Under the pieces are notes generated by a model that was not told the origin of the DNA, ran no database searches, and worked only from the letters and a program-made list of their open reading frames with translations. Below, piece by piece: positions 61,029 to 64,000 of a stretch of DNA of 64,000 nt. Both the position numbers and the translations under genes were made by a program. Every line of letters starts with the position of its first letter. Position 1 is the first letter of the stretch. This DNA comes from a virus, in IMG/VR virus record IMGVR_UViG_3300022223_000004, positions 1 through 64,000 of that record; one strand, given 5' to 3'.

Positions 61029-62510
61029 CTATTTCATAAAGCCGTTCTCTTTCAGCAAAGATATAATCCGATGGACACGCTCAAACACCACAGACACTGT
61101 GGTGTCATTGACATCCAGTTTGGATTTCTTCAGAAGGGACCTGATTTTCTTTTCAGAGGCTTTTGGATTTTTACAGATGATTTCCATAACTTGTGAAGTG
61201 GCAGATGACTCCTCATCTTCACCATCTTCATCATCCTCTTCCTCAGCCTCCTCTTCCCCTTCAGAGGATGAAAGATAGGCAGTGTCAATGTCTGCAAACT
61301 TCACAGTTACGATGCCATCATCCCCCTCTACCTTAAGGGCTTTCTTGGAGACTTTAACCACCTCCCCCTCAGCTAAGGTTTCTTCATCTTCATCCAGGAG
61401 AACAACTTCCATGCCTTCTTCAATGTCAGAAGGATCAATTTCTTCCCCTTCTACCTCATCGGCATCATCCTCCTCGGAATCATCCTCCTCACCTTCTTCT
61501 ACCTCATCGGCATCATCATCGTAAGAAGGTTCAGGCAAAAGGGCGGCTGTGTCAATGTCCTTTACCTTGACAGTTTTAACATCACCATCCTCACCTTCTA
61601 CTTTGATAGACTTCTTGGAGATTTTAATCACCTCCCCCTCAGCCAGGACCTCTTCATCTTCATCCAGGAGGACAACTTCCATGCCAATTTCGATATCAGA
61701 AGGATCAATTTCTTCCCCTTCTACCTCATCGGCATCATCCTCCTCGGAATCATCTTCCTCATCGGAATCATCGGCATCGGCATCAGTTGGATGATATACC
61801 AGTACATGGTCAATGTCTGATTTCTCAGCCTCTACCTTATCCCCATCTTCATCTTCCAGGATGACCTTTTTCTTGGTCACTTTAAGGACCTTGCCAGTGG
61901 CCAATAGCTCGGAATCGGAATCGTAAAGCTCAACTTCCATGTCAACTTCAATATCAGAAGGATCAATTTCTTCCTCATCGGAATCATCTTCCTCATCGGA
62001 ATCATCTTCCTCTTCCTCCTCACCTTCTTCCTCTTCCTCCTCGCCTTCTTCTTCCTCTTCCTCTTCCTCACCGGAAGAAAGGAGCTTTTTCTTCCATTCC
62101 TCAGGATCGAATTCAGCAAAAAGGACAGGTGATTTTTTGGAATTCACCAGGTCTACTGCGGCATTATGCCAAACCTGTGCGCCCTCTGACAATCGGTCCC
62201 AATCATCATCACCCAATTCAGCTATTTCCACTACCAGTCTTTTCAGATAGGCCTTCTCCGATTCTTTCTCGCCGCGAGGATCAGCACCGGTGACCTTCAG
62301 GATGGATTCTTCAATCACATTCCCAGGTTTTCCTTTTGCTTTCCCCTTCGCAGGTGCCTTTTTGGAAGACTTTTTGGCTGGAGCTTCTTTCTTGCCTTTG
62401 CTCTTTTTATTATCAGGTTTCTTTTTTGTGGCCGCTTTCTTCACAGGTGCCTTTTTACTACCAGCCTTACCCTTTTTTGTGGCCGCTTTCTTTTTGGCTT
62501 TTGTACTCAT
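61029..62510 (-). CDS. Histone-like/SH3-repeat/winged-helix acidic protein
   Basis: The 493-residue protein has four parts. Residues 1-65 are Lys/Ala/Pro-rich like histone H1 tails (KKAPVKKAATKKK). Residues 66-140 form a small helical domain. Residues 145-430 hold three repeats of about 50 residues (EIDPSDIEIGMEVVLLDEDEE ending in a KVTKKKVILEDEDGDKV-like strand), similar to SH3/KOW modules, joined by Asp/Glu-rich linkers. The last 60 (SQVMEIICKNPKASEKKIRSL) look like a winged helix. It may be a chromatin-like or transcription factor. It follows a sigma-like gene. Confidence 0.7.
   Translation of the reverse strand: MSTKAKKKAATKKGKAGSKKAPVKKAATKKKPDNKKSKGKKEAPAKKSSKKAPAKGKAKGKPGNVIEESILKVTGADPRGEKESEKAYLKRLVVEIAELGDDDWDRLSEGAQVWHNAAVDLVNSKKSPVLFAEFDPEEWKKKLLSSGEEEEEEEEGEEEEEEGEEEEEDDSDEEDDSDEEEIDPSDIEVDMEVELYDSDSELLATGKVLKVTKKKVILEDEDGDKVEAEKSDIDHVLVYHPTDADADDSDEEDDSEEDDADEVEGEEIDPSDIEIGMEVVLLDEDEEVLAEGEVIKISKKSIKVEGEDGDVKTVKVKDIDTAALLPEPSYDDDADEVEEGEEDDSEEDDADEVEGEEIDPSDIEEGMEVVLLDEDEETLAEGEVVKVSKKALKVEGDDGIVTVKFADIDTAYLSSSEGEEEAEEEDDEDGEDEESSATSQVMEIICKNPKASEKKIRSLLKKSKLDVNDTTVSVVFERVHRIISLLKENGFMK
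61270..62080 (-). repeat. In-gene repeats and acidic low-complexity tract
   Basis: Segments at about 61360-61470 and 61600-61740 are near copies (240-bp period, sharing TCATCTTCATCCAGGAG), a third diverged copy lies near 61900-61980, and 61960-62075 is made of simple TCC/TTC triplets encoding Glu/Asp runs. They mark duplicated SH3-like modules. Confidence 0.75.
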
Positions 62511-62531
62511 AATATTTCTCCGTTTGTTTCA

Positions 62532-63110
62532 TTATAAAAAATAATCCCTCACTGATTGAATTAAATCAACCTGATCAGAATCATATCCTAACAATGCGCC
62601 TAAATGACGATTGTGTTCCGCTTTTCTCAGTCCTTGATTTTTCCAAGACTCCGTTATCTTTTCCAATAATTCCCTGGGTGCCTCTAAGAATAAACTTAAA
62701 ACCGCCCTGACCTCTGGAGGAGCTTTCTCTAATAAGGAAAGCATTTCCCCCTCATTATGGGTCTTATGGATGCCTATAACATGAGAATCAGAAATATCCT
62801 CTTCCATGAAAATTTCAACACCAAACCTCTCGGTTTTTGTATTGGACAACTTATTAATATAATTAATCAAGGCCACTTTATATAGTGCCATAAACCATTT
62901 AGGATTATCTACCTTTCTGTACATTCCCTTCATTTTTAGGAATAGACAGTGGGCCTCCTGTAACAAATCCTCCCTGTCAAATATATTAGAATCCACCCGC
63001 CAAAAGTTTTTTGTTATATAATTAACAGCAAAACCCTCCAACGGACCCTCAAAGACAGGAATGTATTTTTGTTTCCTGTCAGTTAATTTTCTCCTTTTAA
63101 GTTTACCCAC
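62532..63110 (-). CDS. Sigma-70-like factor
   Basis: The 192-residue product has a region-2-like part: FAVNYITKNFW, then DREDLLQEAHCLFLKMKG (core-binding DLLQEA), WFMALYKVALINYINKLS. A region-4-like C-terminus with GLRKAEHNRHLGALLGYD follows. It may redirect host RNA polymerase to phage promoters. I start it at GTG 63110 after AGGAGG with 7-base spacing. It overlaps the previous gene by eight bases. Confidence 0.7.
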   Translation of the reverse strand: MGKLKRRKLTDRKQKYIPVFEGPLEGFAVNYITKNFWRVDSNIFDREDLLQEAHCLFLKMKGMYRKVDNPKWFMALYKVALINYINKLSNTKTERFGVEIFMEEDISDSHVIGIHKTHNEGEMLSLLEKAPPEVRAVLSLFLEAPRELLEKITESWKNQGLRKAEHNRHLGALLGYDSDQVDLIQSVRDYFL

Positions 63111-63534
63111 GAACAAGCCTCCTTCTCCTTGCCTTCGGGTTGGTTTTCTTTTTCTTAGTATCCACTTTTAAAGGGATCCTTTTCATAGGCCTATCATGTG
63201 AGGGCCTCCACCCCACAGGCATGATTCGCACTAATACTATCCCCGAAGGAGTTGGAGTGCGCCGCACTCTGATATTATATGGTTCATCTCCTTCTGGAAT
63301 GGGATGGATCTTATGGTTTAGGTACCAAGATTTAGGATTCACTTGGCAGTTACCATTAGGCTCCAAAACCCCATAGGTGGTGTAAGGACCTCCAGGCATT
63401 TCATATAGCTCACTCCATTTTTTTGTATACTTTAACCAAACTCTTCCAACAACTTTACACTCCCTCATAAAGCTGTTCATATGTTTCCTTACCACATGCC
63501 TTGGAGGAGCCTTTAGTAGTGTATTACGCCTCAT
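63103..63534 (-). CDS. Hypothetical basic protein
   Basis: The 143-residue product is basic, with a beta-rich middle (YNIRVRRTPTPSGIVLVRIMPVGW) and a Lys/Arg tail. No family is recognised. CAGGAGAAAAAGA precedes ATG at 63534. It precedes the sigma-like gene and may be DNA- or RNA-binding. Confidence 0.65.
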   Translation of the reverse strand: MRRNTLLKAPPRHVVRKHMNSFMRECKVVGRVWLKYTKKWSELYEMPGGPYTTYGVLEPNGNCQVNPKSWYLNHKIHPIPEGDEPYNIRVRRTPTPSGIVLVRIMPVGWRPSHDRPMKRIPLKVDTKKKKTNPKARRRRLVRG

Positions 63535-63577
63535 TCTTTTTCTCCTGTTTATTTTGAATGAAATGGAATATAAAACT

Positions 63578-64000
63578 TTAGGGCCTTAATGCGCCGGATC
63601 TTTTTAAATGTGCCAGTCTTTTCAAAAGTTTATCCAACTCCTTATACGCCGAATTCATCATTGTTGGGGGTTTTCTACTCCTATCAAAACGGCTCTTTTT
63701 GGAAGCAACCTCAAACAGGAGCTCCCTTGCTCTTTTTCCTGAAAGTTTCGTTCGGGTCAATGAAGCTTGGTCATCTGAAAGGGAAGCGGCAGCCTCTGAG
63801 GCACCTTTTTTCTTTTTCTCCTTTTTATGTTTTTTCAGAAGCTGGGTTTGGACGTCTTTGTCTTTGGAAGTCCTCACAATTCTATTTACCAGGCTCACTG
63901 TCACCGTTCCCTCTTCTAATCCCTTTTTCAAAGCGGGTGCAGCATCTATTAATGCAAGCCTAGTCCTTATTGTCGTTACAGACTTTCCGGTTGCCGCCAT
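63578..64000 (-). CDS. ParB-like HTH protein, N-terminus cut by window edge
   Basis: The visible 140 residues start at the window edge, where an ATG happens to sit; the true start is probably outside. The first 60 (GKSVTTIRTRLALIDAAPALKKGLEEGTVTVSLVNRIVRTS) match the HTH of ParB/KorB/Spo0J-like proteins, followed by a charged linker and a basic C-terminal domain. It could be a partition or silencing factor for the plasmid-like state, or a phage regulator. No ParA is visible in this window. Confidence 0.65.
   Translation of the reverse strand: MAATGKSVTTIRTRLALIDAAPALKKGLEEGTVTVSLVNRIVRTSKDKDVQTQLLKKHKKEKKKKGASEAAASLSDDQASLTRTKLSGKRARELLFEVASKKSRFDRSRKPPTMMNSAYKELDKLLKRLAHLKRSGALRP

Overview
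The window is a contiguous piece of a tailed bacteriophage genome with siphovirus-type architecture. Both edges cut a gene. Every convincing gene is read on the minus strand, so transcription runs from the right edge to the left. Most genes have a strong AGGAG-type Shine-Dalgarno site, and many junctions overlap as ATGA, TAATG or GTGA, which points to long translationally coupled operons. The host cannot be named. A CTGT-N8-ACAG LexA-type box and a 3-TM holin next to a spanin-like membrane/coiled-coil protein suggest a Gram-negative host with an E. coli-like SOS system. There is no integrase in the window. An iteron-bearing Rep module is present instead, so a phage-plasmid lifestyle is the best hypothesis.

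Layout, right to left (transcription order). (1) 64000-57000: ParB-like HTH protein (cut), sigma-70-like factor, an unusual acidic protein with histone-like tail and SH3/KOW-like repeats, a strong terminator, flap exonuclease, DnaB-like helicase, SNF2-like helicase. (2) 57000-42600: primase, orphan DNA methyltransferase, sliding clamp, family A polymerase with an N-terminal uracil-glycosylase-like domain, clamp loader, a helical protein, gp32-like SSB, RecA/UvsX, 2OG-Fe(II) oxygenase, RuvC-like resolvase, and an SbcD/SbcC (gp47/gp46) pair. This is a nearly complete phage replisome. (3) 42600-36500: accessory genes (GNAT, NrdR-type zinc ribbon, cupin, MazG, zinc ribbons, XRE repressor-like protein, SLOG protein), a regulatory region with a LexA-like box, and an odd tRNA-like element. 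(4) 36500-36125: a non-coding array of five consecutive stem-loops directly upstream of the small terminase. (5) 36100-22400: packaging and head: TerS, a large unknown protein, TerL, DUF4055 portal, HslV-like protease, NDT-like and NADAR-like enzymes, MuF head protein with a C-terminal ADP-ribosyltransferase-like domain, scaffold, P22-like coat. (6) 22400-10900: head-tail connectors, tail tube, tail chaperones G/GT with an A-AAA-AAG -1 frameshift site, tape measure, tail tip. (7) 10900-3700: acetyltransferase, lysis genes, fibre/tailspike genes, DUF5675 protein, then a terminator. (8) 3650-1300: HTH protein, Rep-like initiator, four 20-bp iterons beside an AT-rich tract, and two small genes. 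(9) 1300-1: paired direct repeats, a good promoter, about 730 nt of strongly structured non-coding DNA, and a cut gene.

Most interesting signals: the approximately 730-nt structured leader or ncRNA candidate (411-1140), the five-hairpin array before terS, the Rep/iteron origin coexisting with a full replisome, the MuF-ART fusion next to NADAR and NDT-like enzymes, and the 199-nt tRNA-like element with a large insert.
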